Source of the DNA: NBML01 sp029939535
GTDB lineage: Bacteria > Desulfobacterota > Desulfobacteria > Desulfobacterales > Desulfobacteraceae
DNA length: 14,258 nt
Assembly (NCBI GenBank): GCA_029939535.1
Contig: JAOZST010000090.1
Coordinates: forward strand, 1 to 14,258
Direction of reading: 5' to 3'
In this document: in pieces, positions 7,186 through 14,258 of the stretch
Layout of the letters: every line of letters starts with the position of its first letter
Position numbering within the stretch: position 1 is the first letter of the stretch
Notes under the pieces: model-generated
What the model saw: only the letters and a program-made list of their open reading frames with translations
What the model was told of the DNA's origin: nothing
Databases searched by the model: none
Made by a program: the position numbers and the translations under genes

Positions 7186-8325
7186 ATGGCTATTTCCCGA
7201 AGAAAGTTTCTTGGCTGCATTACAGCAGCAATAGGAACAAGCGCCGTTGCCACGGGCAAAGCCCGGGCCGGGTCCAACAAACATTTTACGGGTCACCCTG
7301 ACAGCTTTGGAATCTTGCATGACAGTACAAAATGCATTGGGTGCCGAAAATGCGAACAAGCCTGTAACACGGTGAATTCCCTTGCTCCGCCGGAAAAACC
7401 CTTTGATGATCTTACGGTTCTGGATCAGAAAAGAAGAACCGATGAAGCAAGTTATACAATTGTTAACAAATTCCAGCAAAAACCCGTATTTGTCAAGACC
7501 CAGTGCAACCATTGCCAGGAACCTGCTTGTGCATCTGCCTGTTTTGTAAAAGCTTTGAAAAAAGACAAAACAGGGGCAGTGGTCTATGACGAATCTCTAT
7601 GCGTGGGGTGCAGGTATTGCATGGTGGCCTGCCCCTTTAACATTCCAGCCTACACATATAATGATCCTTTAACTCCCAAGGTCACTAAATGCACCATGTG
7701 CCTGCCCAGGATAAAAGAAGGCAAGCTTCCAGGCTGTGTGGAAATCTGTCCCAGGGAGGCATTAATTTTCGGCAGGAGGAAAGACCTTGTCAAGACAGCC
7801 TGGCAAAGAATCAACAAAAACCCTGACCACTATATCAGCCATGTATATGGAGAACATGAAATGGGGGGCACCAGCTGGTTGTATTTGTCAGGGATACCCT
7901 TTGAACAACTAGGCATGAGAGAAGATTTAGGTATAACCCCTGCACCCCAGTTCACAGCAGGCGCCCTGGGATCGGTACCCATTGTTGTGGGGTTGTGGCC
8001 TGTGCTGCTGACCGGTGTATATGCCATTTCAAAACGAAAAGAAAAGATTGCCAGACAAGAGCAGGAAGATGCCGTGCAAAATACAAAAACCCTGGCAACA
8101 CAGGAAATGAACAATCAACTTTCCAAGCTTAAAGAAAAAATGACCAGGGAAAAAGAAACAGCCATCTCCAATGAGGTGAAAAAAGCCCTTGAACAGGCCG
8201 CGAAAAAAGCAAAAGAAGCAGTAGCAGAGGAAGAATCAGCAAAAGCTGCTGAACAGGCAGCCTGGGATGAAGATGTATTGGACGAGGACCCAGCTTCTGA
8301 TGATTCCGGAAAAGAGGAGAAATAA
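7186..8325 (+). CDS. hmcB: HmcB, Tat-exported membrane-anchored 4x[4Fe-4S] ferredoxin subunit
   Basis: A 379-residue protein. SRRKFL at 4-9 is a twin-arginine signal, so the Fe-S domain is exported folded. Four cysteine groups typical of the DmsB/NrfC/HybA family follow: C50-C53-C56-C60, C107-C110-C115-C119, C139-C142-C145-C149 and C169-C172-C184-C188. A single TM helix lies at about 258-281. The last 97 or so residues are a strongly charged Ala/Lys/Glu helical, coiled-coil-like tail ending in an acidic stretch. If the Fe-S domain is periplasmic, that tail is cytoplasmic. It probably relays electrons from HmcA to HmcC. AAGGTGAG precedes the ATG; a 71-base gap separates it from hmcA, and it ends directly at the hmcC ATG. 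Confidence 0.95.
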   Translation: MAISRRKFLGCITAAIGTSAVATGKARAGSNKHFTGHPDSFGILHDSTKCIGCRKCEQACNTVNSLAPPEKPFDDLTVLDQKRRTDEASYTIVNKFQQKPVFVKTQCNHCQEPACASACFVKALKKDKTGAVVYDESLCVGCRYCMVACPFNIPAYTYNDPLTPKVTKCTMCLPRIKEGKLPGCVEICPREALIFGRRKDLVKTAWQRINKNPDHYISHVYGEHEMGGTSWLYLSGIPFEQLGMREDLGITPAPQFTAGALGSVPIVVGLWPVLLTGVYAISKRKEKIARQEQEDAVQNTKTLATQEMNNQLSKLKEKMTREKETAISNEVKKALEQAAKKAKEAVAEEESAKAAEQAAWDEDVLDEDPASDDSGKEEK

Positions 8326-9498
8326 ATGACTCAGGACAATATTATTGCTAAAAACCCTGTTTTAACTCCGTTTAACGTGATCACGGGCATAATTCTATTT
8401 GTCGGACTCATTCTGACCATTCTGAGATTTACCCAGGGAATAGGATCGGTTACAAACCTGGACAACAACAATCCCTGGGGACTATGGATAGGGTTTGACC
8501 TTCTCTGCGGTGTTGCCCTGGCAGCCGGGGGCTATGTCACCTCATCCGCCTGCTACATCTTTGGGTTAAAACGCTTTCATTCAGCTGTCAGACCGGCAAT
8601 TCTTACGGCGTTCCTGGGATATGCCCTGGTGGTCCTTGCCCTGCATTTTGACGTAGGCAGGCCATGGAAGCTGCCCTATCCTATTTTTGTTTCCATGGGC
8701 ACATCTTCCTTGCTTTTTGAAGTGGCCCTCTGTGTATTTTTATACCTGAGTGTGCTGTTTATTGAATTCACACCAGCAGCCTTTGAATGGCTGGGTCTTA
8801 AAAAACTGCGAAACTGGGTGGTCCGGCTGACTCTTGTACTAACCATTTTTGGTGTAATCCTGTCCACCCTTCACCAGTCCTCCCTTGGGGCTTTGTTCAT
8901 GATAGCCCCTTCCAAAATGCATCCTTTGTGGTATTCTGGATATCTCCATGTATACTTTTTTATTTCCTCCATGTTTGCAGGCATGTCCATGGTAATATTT
9001 GAAGGCACCCTGGCCCATCGCTGGCTCCATGACAAAATGGATAAAACCCATATTGAAGAATCAAACGGCGTGGTACTGGGATTTGGAAAAGCTGCTTCTT
9101 TTTTAATGATGGGCTATGTTGGCATAAAAATCATAGGACTCAGCGTGGACAATAACTGGCACTATCTTGCCACTGGATGGGGACTCTGGTTCCTGGTGGA
9201 ACTCATTGGATTTGTCCTTTTTCCGGCCATTCTTTACAGCATGGGATCCAGGGAAAAGAACCTTACCTTTATTCGCATTGCATCTTTCTGGACGATTCTG
9301 GGCATTGTCCTTAACCGACTCAATATATCTGTGATTGCCTTTAACTGGCATCTGCCCTCTGCAGACCGTTATTGCCCAAGTATCACAGAAGTGGGCACCA
9401 CCATATTCATTGTTACCCTGGGGTTGGTGGCCTATAAATTCATTGTTACCAGAATGCCCATACTCCATGAACATCCTGACTACAAAGAAGAGCATTAA
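8326..9498 (+). CDS. hmcC: HmcC, NrfD/HybB-type integral membrane subunit
   Basis: A 390-residue polytopic protein with about ten hydrophobic segments and no Cys-based cofactor motif. The segment NNNPWGLWIGFDLLCGVALA (about residues 46-65) is characteristic of NrfD/PsrC/HybB-type quinone-interacting subunits, here of the HmcC/DsrP branch. It would form the membrane core that receives electrons from HmcB and may exchange them with menaquinone. The ATG follows the hmcB stop codon with no gap, and its ribosome-binding site (GAGGAG) lies inside the end of hmcB, which indicates translational coupling. Confidence 0.94.
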   Translation: MTQDNIIAKNPVLTPFNVITGIILFVGLILTILRFTQGIGSVTNLDNNNPWGLWIGFDLLCGVALAAGGYVTSSACYIFGLKRFHSAVRPAILTAFLGYALVVLALHFDVGRPWKLPYPIFVSMGTSSLLFEVALCVFLYLSVLFIEFTPAAFEWLGLKKLRNWVVRLTLVLTIFGVILSTLHQSSLGALFMIAPSKMHPLWYSGYLHVYFFISSMFAGMSMVIFEGTLAHRWLHDKMDKTHIEESNGVVLGFGKAASFLMMGYVGIKIIGLSVDNNWHYLATGWGLWFLVELIGFVLFPAILYSMGSREKNLTFIRIASFWTILGIVLNRLNISVIAFNWHLPSADRYCPSITEVGTTIFIVTLGLVAYKFIVTRMPILHEHPDYKEEH

Positions 9499-9514
9499 TA
9501 TAAGGAGAAACTAT

Positions 9515-9637
9515 ATGGAATTTTTTACTCTCCACGATTTTATGACTTATTCCAAGGGAATAACCTATCTTGTGATGGGTGCAATTTTGATTTTCATGCC
9601 CCTTTACTGGCTTTACCTGACAGACCGGGATGAATAA
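9515..9637 (+). CDS. hmcD: HmcD, 40-residue single-TM subunit
   Basis: A 40-residue protein with an amphipathic N-terminus (MEFFTLHDFMTYSKG), one TM helix (about 16-34) and a charged C-tail (TDRDE). AAGGAG lies just upstream of the ATG, 16 bases after the hmcC stop. Position and size match HmcD of the D. vulgaris operon, which is also a tiny membrane protein. It is likely a structural or assembly subunit. A longer reading in the same frame from 9335 overlaps hmcC and has no support. Confidence 0.85.
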   Translation: MEFFTLHDFMTYSKGITYLVMGAILIFMPLYWLYLTDRDE

Positions 9638-9712
9638 AAATAATACTCATTAGAACAAAATTAAGAAATAAAAAGATCAATACAATAATCTAATAAGAAT
9701 ATGGAGGCAATA

Positions 9713-10390
9713 ATGCATGGATTATTAACAGGACCTGTATTTTATGTATCACTCGGGGTCTGTATTATTGGAATGATTATTCGATTTTATCAATATTTTA
9801 AAGGACTTTCCTGGCAACTTGACAGGGTTGCCTATAAAGAATATCCGATGATGGGATTTAAAGGGGCTGTCCGATCCATTTACAAATGGCTGATCCCCTA
9901 CGGCACCTATGGATGGAGAACCCAGCCTGTAATGGCTGCCGCTTTTTTCGGCTTCCACATTGGTGTGGTGTGCATACCCTTGTTCCTCATCGGCCACAAT
10001 GTAATTTTAAAAGAAAAACTGGGATTTTCCCTGTTCACCATAAGCAACCCAATAGCAGACTTTTTAAGCTGGCTGGCAATTGGAAGCCTGGCTATCCTGA
10101 TTCTGAGGCGCCTGGTTCTTCCTGAAGTCAGAATCATGACTGACAAAAAGGACTGGGGGGTATTACTACTCTCACTGGCACCCCTTGTCACAGGCCTGCT
10201 GGCCCGGTACCAGATTGGAAATTATTCTTTCTGGTTAAATACCCATATCCTGACAGGCGAACTGGTCCTGGTGGCCATTCCCTTTACAAAGCTATCCCAT
10301 GTATTTTTGTTCTTTGCTTCCCGTGCCCAGCTTGGAATGGATTTTGGCATAAAACGAGGCGGGCTCAAGGGATCAAAAATGGCCTGGTAG
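9713..10390 (+). CDS. hmcE: HmcE, NarI-like cytochrome b membrane subunit
   Basis: A 225-residue protein with about five TM helices. Candidate haem-ligating His residues occur in FGFHIGVV, IGHNVIL, NTHILTGE and KLSHVFLF, as in the NarI/DsrM-type di-haem b family. I chose the ATG at 9713 because GGAGG lies 5 bases before it; an in-frame ATG at 9701 overlaps that ribosome-binding site and has none of its own. It probably accepts or donates electrons between menaquinone and HmcF on the cytoplasmic side. A 75-base AT-rich gap without visible signals separates it from hmcD. Confidence 0.9.
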   Translation: MHGLLTGPVFYVSLGVCIIGMIIRFYQYFKGLSWQLDRVAYKEYPMMGFKGAVRSIYKWLIPYGTYGWRTQPVMAAAFFGFHIGVVCIPLFLIGHNVILKEKLGFSLFTISNPIADFLSWLAIGSLAILILRRLVLPEVRIMTDKKDWGVLLLSLAPLVTGLLARYQIGNYSFWLNTHILTGELVLVAIPFTKLSHVFLFFASRAQLGMDFGIKRGGLKGSKMAW

Positions 10391-10429
10391 TTGAACTTAT
10401 TCTAACACCAGCTTTTAAGGAGAATATCC

Positions 10430-11827
10430 ATGCCGGAAGGTACATTATGCAATAAAAAACCCGTTGACACGGCAGAAGGGATCACAACCCTTCTTGCGGA
10501 CAAGAGCGGCAAAACATACTATGAAGAGATGGAAAATCTGGAAATAGATTCCGACCTTTTATGGAAAACAATCCAGAACACCTGTAAAACCAGAATCAGA
10601 ACCTGGCTTGAAATCTGTGCCCACTGCGGCATGTGTGCTGACAGCTGTTTTCTGTATCTTGCAAATGACAGGGACCCAAAACAGGTTCCTGCCTATAAAA
10701 TTCAGTCCACCCTTGGTGAAATCATACGGAAAAAGGGCAAGGTAGACAATGCCTTCATGCTCCATGCCATGGAAGTGGCCTGGGCCCAGTGCACCTGCTG
10801 CAACCGGTGCGGCACCTATTGCCCCCATGGTATTGATACCGGCATCATGTTCGGGTATCTGCGGGGTCTTTTATACCAGCAGGGGTTTGTGCCCTGGGAA
10901 ATGAAAATAGGTGCTGGTATGCATCGGGTTTACAATGCCCAAATGGATATCACCAGCGAAGATTATATTGATACCTTTGAATGGATGGTGGAAGAGTATG
11001 AAGAGGATTATCCCGGCCTGACCGTACCTGTGGATGTGGAAGATGCAGACATCATGTACACGGTCAATGCCAGGGAGGCCAAACATTATCCCGAAGATCT
11101 GGCTGAAGCAGCCATATTATTTCATATTGCAGGGGAAAAATGGACCATACCGACAAAGGGGTGGGAACTCACCAGCCTGGCCATGTTTGCCGGTGACTGG
11201 GCAGCCTGCAAAATGCAGGTGGAAAGTGTTTATGATGCCATGGAACGATTGCGCCCCAAACGAATGATAGGCACTGAATGCGGCCATGCACACAGGGCCA
11301 CAGTTGTGGAAGGTCCCTATTGGGTAGGAAGAAAAAGCGGAAGACCGCCGGTTGAGTCCATTCATTATATTGAATGGCTGGCCGAGGCATTACGAACTGG
11401 AAAACTGAAAATAGACCCGGCAAAAAAAATTAAAGAACCAGTCACTCTCCAGGACTCCTGTAACTATGTGAGGAACCATGGACTCAGAGAAACTGCCAGG
11501 GAAATTATCTCCTATATTGTGGAACCGGGCTATTTCATAGACATGTCCCCCAACAAAGAACATAACTTCTGCTGCGGCGGGGGCGGCGGATTTAACGGGA
11601 TTGGATATTTTCGCAAACAACGGAACGTCGGACTTAAGGTCAAAAGGGATCAGATCCTTGCTACGGGAGCCAAACTAGTAATTTCCCCCTGCCATAATTG
11701 CTGGGATGCCATACGTGACCTGGAAGAGGAGTTTGAAATCGGTATAAAATGGTCTTTTCTAAAACCTTTAATTCTCAAAATGCTGATTATTCCGGATCAC
11801 ATGAAACCCCTGGAAGAAGACCAATAA
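10430..11827 (+). CDS. hmcF: HmcF, HdrD-like cytoplasmic iron-sulfur subunit
   Basis: A 465-residue protein homologous to HdrD/DsrK. Two [4Fe-4S] ferredoxin motifs, C63-C66-C69-C73 and C121-C124-C127-C131-P, are followed by two CCG-type regions. The first (about 240-300, TECGHAH) has lost its double cysteine. The second is intact (SCNYVRN, then NFCCGGGGGF, then SPCHNCWD) and resembles the domain holding the catalytic noncubane [4Fe-4S] centre of heterodisulfide reductases. No signal peptide or TM is seen, so it is cytoplasmic and docked on HmcE. Its thiol-disulfide or Fe-S partner is not known. AAGGAG precedes the ATG, 39 bases after hmcE. Confidence 0.94.
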   Translation: MPEGTLCNKKPVDTAEGITTLLADKSGKTYYEEMENLEIDSDLLWKTIQNTCKTRIRTWLEICAHCGMCADSCFLYLANDRDPKQVPAYKIQSTLGEIIRKKGKVDNAFMLHAMEVAWAQCTCCNRCGTYCPHGIDTGIMFGYLRGLLYQQGFVPWEMKIGAGMHRVYNAQMDITSEDYIDTFEWMVEEYEEDYPGLTVPVDVEDADIMYTVNAREAKHYPEDLAEAAILFHIAGEKWTIPTKGWELTSLAMFAGDWAACKMQVESVYDAMERLRPKRMIGTECGHAHRATVVEGPYWVGRKSGRPPVESIHYIEWLAEALRTGKLKIDPAKKIKEPVTLQDSCNYVRNHGLRETAREIISYIVEPGYFIDMSPNKEHNFCCGGGGGFNGIGYFRKQRNVGLKVKRDQILATGAKLVISPCHNCWDAIRDLEEEFEIGIKWSFLKPLILKMLIIPDHMKPLEEDQ

Positions 11828-11849
11828 ACACAAAAGGTGCGTATTCAAA

Positions 11850-12311
11850 ATGAGGCTCACCACAAAAAGCCGGTATGGCACAAGATTAATTCTTGATCTG
11901 GGTGTTTACGGCTCAAAAAAACCTGTTCCCCTGGGTGATGTATCAAAGCGCCAGAACATATCCCTGAAATACCTGGAACAATTGACTGTTAAATTAAAAA
12001 AAGCCGGCCTGATCAAAAGCCAGAGAGGAGCATCCGGGGGGCATATGCTTGCCATACCTCCAGGCGAGATTACCATTGGCATGATCGTACGGACATTGGA
12101 AGGACAGACCAAGATTACCGATTGCGCTGAAGATCAGAAAAGTTCATGCAAGGTCTGCAACAAAGCCGGGGAATGTCTCTCCAGGTGGGTCTGGATTGAG
12201 GCATCCAATGCCATGTTTGACTGCCTTGACAATATCACGGTTGAACAGCTTTTAAACATGGCCAATGCGAAAACAATACCCCCATGCGCGGCAAATCAAA
12301 TAATTTCATAA
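11850..12311 (+). CDS. rrf2: Rrf2-family transcriptional regulator of the hmc operon
   Basis: A 153-residue protein. The N-terminal winged helix-turn-helix has the family start MRLTTKSRYGTRL, the helix SLKYLEQL and the wing RGASGGHML. The cysteines C92, C100, C103 and C109 lie where IscR-type members bind a [2Fe-2S] cluster, so Fe-S or redox sensing is likely. It lies 22 bases after hmcF and is the last gene of the unit, as in D. vulgaris, where rrf2 represses hmc; here the partner response regulator gene rrf1 is absent. Likely autorepressor through the dyad at 5366-5386 (inference). Confidence 0.92.
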   Translation: MRLTTKSRYGTRLILDLGVYGSKKPVPLGDVSKRQNISLKYLEQLTVKLKKAGLIKSQRGASGGHMLAIPPGEITIGMIVRTLEGQTKITDCAEDQKSSCKVCNKAGECLSRWVWIEASNAMFDCLDNITVEQLLNMANAKTIPPCAANQIIS

Positions 12312-12442
12312 GTTTCTACCTGTGCGCCTTTAGCCATAATCGGTTAGATTTTTGATAAAATAGCTCAACATCCTTTTTAGGGCAACACCTAAACGCCGAA
12401 GGCTCAATGCACAGATGGAATTTACAGGAGTACTGATTTTTA
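12312..12442. other. Convergent intergenic spacer, no clear terminator
   Basis: This lies between the stop codons of rrf2 and cyuA. Two weak hairpins are present: TTTAGG-N6-CCTAAA (12376-12393) and ACTGAT-N4-ATCAGT (12432-12447, overlapping the cyuA stop). Neither is followed by a U-run, so transcription may read through in both directions. Confidence 0.4.
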
Positions 12443-13753
12443 TCAGTCTTTATAACTCTTTTTTTGTGTCATGATTTTTAAAATAACATCATCGGTCTGC
12501 TGCATGCCGGACTGGGCAAGCTCCCCTATATTCCGGATAGTGGCTTCCACATCTTCACCAACAATGCCGTCCCCGGAATCCAGGGATTTACTGTTAAAGG
12601 ATAATGCCATGGCATCAAAAGCTGAATAGATTCCTGTTGCTGTCTTCATGGAACAGGAGGCCTTGGCCCCGTCACAGATTACTCCTGCAATATTGCCCAG
12701 GGTATTGGTAATGGATGATCCAATTACCCTGTAATCCCCGCCCATTAGAAAAGTCAGGGCCCCGCTCACAGCAGCCGATGCACAGACAACTCCGCAAAAG
12801 GCAGAGAGACGGCCGATCTGGGTTTTTATATGTATGGTTGACAGATGAGATATAAAAAGGCCCCTGATCAATTCATCCTCACCCAGGTCCCTGTCCCGGC
12901 AAAAAGCGATAATGGGAAGGGATGCTGCCATGCCCTGGTTTCCTGAACCAGAGGTGGTCATCACTGGCAGAGGGCATCCGCTCATGCGGGCATCACTGCC
13001 TGCTGCAGCCAGCAGGGCGCACCTGTTTCGTTGATCATCTCCATAGACACCGACAATTATGTTATCTTTAATACATTTTCCAAGATTAACCCCATAGTTA
13101 CCTTCAAGGCCCTCTTTGGCAATCCTGGTATTCATATCCACAACCTGTTGAAACATGGGCCGTATAAGATCCAGATCGATTTGTCCAGCTAACTCATAGA
13201 TAAATTCAATGGAAAGGATTTCGCGGTCTTTCAGGGGAGAACTAAATACAGTGTCCTTGCAGGCCCGATCCAAAATTATTTTCCCATTTTTTTCCACCTT
13301 TGTGATATTGGTATGTGTATACCTGACCTCAACGCTGGCTGATTCCTCGCCGCTGAACAGCAGAATTTTTGCATATAGCTTAATGTCAGTTTTTTCATGG
13401 ACCACATCCACAAGATTTTTTTTTAAAAACTCTTTAACCCCTTCCATGGCTTTGGGAGATACAGAACTGATGACCAGCAGTTCCTTGTCAGGATCTCCGG
13501 CCAGGGCTCCCATGGCAGCGGATACTTCAATGCCCACAAGGCCTCCGCTGTTGGGGACAACAACACTTTTAACATTTTTAATCATATTTCCTGAAACAAA
13601 GACCTCCATCCGGTCCGGAATTTTTCCCAGGACCTGCCTGGCCCTGGCCGCCACATAGGCAATGGCAATGGGTTCTGTACATCCTTCTGCCGGGACCACT
13701 TCCTCTTTCAGAATGCCAATCACTTTATCAATACTTTTCTTATCAAACTTCAT
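12443..13753 (-). CDS. cyuA: L-cysteine desulfidase, CyuA/YhaM (UPF0597) family
   Basis: A 436-residue protein related to serine dehydratase alpha chains. The family hallmark PAEGCTEPIA near the N-terminus carries the first cluster Cys. Further conserved Cys lie in the C-terminal half (SAFCGVVCASAAVSG; GVICDGAKASCSMK), and a glycine/serine-rich stretch TTSGSGNQG is present. Characterised members use an oxygen-sensitive [4Fe-4S] cluster to convert L-cysteine to pyruvate, ammonia and sulfide. I chose the ATG at 13753 (CAGGA 7 bases upstream) over an in-frame ATG two codons earlier that sits one base from that site. It is convergent with rrf2 and separated by a terminator from csp, so it probably has its own promoter, which I could not identify with confidence. 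Confidence 0.9.
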   Translation of the reverse strand: MKFDKKSIDKVIGILKEEVVPAEGCTEPIAIAYVAARARQVLGKIPDRMEVFVSGNMIKNVKSVVVPNSGGLVGIEVSAAMGALAGDPDKELLVISSVSPKAMEGVKEFLKKNLVDVVHEKTDIKLYAKILLFSGEESASVEVRYTHTNITKVEKNGKIILDRACKDTVFSSPLKDREILSIEFIYELAGQIDLDLIRPMFQQVVDMNTRIAKEGLEGNYGVNLGKCIKDNIIVGVYGDDQRNRCALLAAAGSDARMSGCPLPVMTTSGSGNQGMAASLPIIAFCRDRDLGEDELIRGLFISHLSTIHIKTQIGRLSAFCGVVCASAAVSGALTFLMGGDYRVIGSSITNTLGNIAGVICDGAKASCSMKTATGIYSAFDAMALSFNSKSLDSGDGIVGEDVEATIRNIGELAQSGMQQTDDVILKIMTQKKSYKD

Positions 13754-13810
13754 TTGCATGTCCTGATCTAAAATTCAGTTCCCTTTATTTTCTTCTGAAT
13801 CGCCATAAAA

Positions 13811-13844
13811 AAAGACCCTGAACAAAATTTTGCCCAGGGTCTTT
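13811..13844. terminator. Bidirectional terminator between csp and cyuA
   Basis: The 10-bp stem AAAGACCCTG/CAGGGTCTTT with a 14-base loop has T-runs on both sides (TATTTTTTT rightward; T7 leftward). It most likely ends the leftward csp transcript and isolates cyuA. Confidence 0.85.
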
Positions 13845-13914
13845 ATTTTTTTCAAGTTCAAGTCGCTAATTTATACAATTAGGATGACTTTTTTAAACCA
13901 AAAAAATGGTTAAC

Positions 13915-14115
13915 TTAGAGAGTTGTTACATTTGTTGCTGCAGGGCCCTTCTGGCCTTCTTCAATGTCAAATGAAACACGGTCTCCTTCATTCAGGGATT
14001 TAAAACCTGTTGAATTAATGCCGCTGTGATGTACAAATACATCTTTTCCGTTTTCCTGCTCGATAAATCCAAAACCTTTTGAGTCGTTAAACCATTTTAC
14101 GATACCGGTAGCCAT
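13915..14115 (-). CDS. CspA-family cold-shock / RNA-chaperone protein
   Basis: A 66-residue single cold-shock domain, the full family length. It starts MATGIVKWFNDSKGFGFI, containing the RNP1-type KGFGFI, followed by the RNP2-type DVFVHHSGI. It binds single-stranded RNA/DNA in the cytoplasm; it may be cold-induced or constitutive, which sequence cannot tell. GGAG lies 9 bases before the ATG. It is monocistronic: a terminator follows and a long leader precedes it. Confidence 0.96.
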   Translation of the reverse strand: MATGIVKWFNDSKGFGFIEQENGKDVFVHHSGINSTGFKSLNEGDRVSFDIEEGQKGPAATNVTTL

Positions 14116-14258
14116 ATTGGCAGTCTCCTGTAATAAAAAATAAAAATAATACCAGTTTCTACTTTGGGGGGTAATGCCACTCCTTTTGTCGGGGATATAC
14201 TCCTTGGGATGAAACCGAAGCGCTTCAACAGCGCGAATTTGATGAATAATACAGGAAT
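14116..14258 (-). promoter_or_regulatory. Long leader of csp with tandem quasi-repeats
   Basis: At least 143 bases with no ORF precede the csp ATG. In mRNA orientation two copies of AAGGAGT (14205-14199 and 14185-14179, 20 bases apart) are each followed by a C-run (CCCC and CCCCCC). A GAAGCGCTTC palindrome lies further upstream. A TATTAT (14251-14246) could be the -10, which would give a transcribed leader of roughly 120 bases. Long structured 5' UTRs are common in csp genes, so an RNA regulatory role is plausible but inferred. Confidence 0.4.

Noticed and set aside
9335..9514. Longer version of hmcD overlapping hmcC
   Set aside because: It runs out of frame within hmcC, has no ribosome-binding site and does not look like the hydrophobic small subunit. 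The ATG at 9515 has AAGGAG.
9701..9712. hmcE start at the ATG at 9701
   Set aside because: The GGAGG that serves the ATG at 9713 lies inside these codons, and nothing SD-like precedes 9701.
12376..12447. Terminators between rrf2 and cyuA
   Set aside because: The two small hairpins have weak stems and no following U-run on either strand.
13209..13658. Plus-strand open frame of 149 codons within cyuA
   Set aside because: It is antisense to a well-supported desulfidase; its Ser/Thr/Leu-rich composition is typical of a shadow frame.
13869..13914. Hairpin directly after csp (AACCA/TGGTT)
   Set aside because: The stem is only five pairs; the much stronger terminator at 13811-13844 explains the end of the csp transcript.

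Overview
This window looks like chromosomal DNA from a sulfate-reducing bacterium of the Desulfobacteraceae type (Desulfobacterota, former Deltaproteobacteria). The main evidence is a complete hmc operon with a 16-haem cytochrome, an Rrf2 regulator and Feo ferrous-iron uptake genes. Base composition is moderate and slightly AT-rich, with A- and T-rich intergenic regions. I see no mobile elements, tRNA, rRNA or CRISPR. The assignment rests on gene content only.

Bases 1-334 carry no gene. They hold a 22-bp perfect palindrome (39-60) and a strong bidirectional hairpin terminator (249-281). Bases 335-4712 (minus strand) form a tight four-gene unit, in transcription order: a Fur-FeoA-FeoA fusion protein, FeoB, a secreted double-SH3b protein, and a membrane-anchored TPR protein that ends at the terminator. 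The fusion is the most unusual object here. A Fur-type metal-responsive regulator with a noncanonical recognition helix is joined in one frame to two FeoA domains, directly upstream of feoB. Bases 4713-4891 hold divergent promoters for this operon and for a YbgC-type acyl-CoA thioesterase (4892-5305).

Bases 5306-12311 (plus strand) are the Hmc transmembrane electron-transfer complex: hmcA (16 CxxCH), hmcB (Tat-exported 4x[4Fe-4S] with a membrane anchor and charged tail), hmcC (NrfD-like), hmcD (40-residue one-TM protein), hmcE (NarI-like cytochrome b), hmcF (HdrD-like), then rrf2. Together they should connect the periplasmic cytochrome c/hydrogenase pool to cytoplasmic Fe-S/thiol-disulfide chemistry. 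A clean 21-bp dyad (TTCCTAC-N7-GTAGGAA) sits where the hmc transcription start is predicted and is the likely operator for the Rrf2 protein encoded at the end of the operon. The response regulator gene rrf1, present next to rrf2 in Desulfovibrio vulgaris, is absent here.

Bases 12443-13753 (minus strand) encode a CyuA/YhaM-family L-cysteine desulfidase. A bidirectional terminator follows, then a CspA-family cold-shock protein (13915-14115) with a long leader that contains two tandem AAGGAGT-type quasi-repeats near the right edge.
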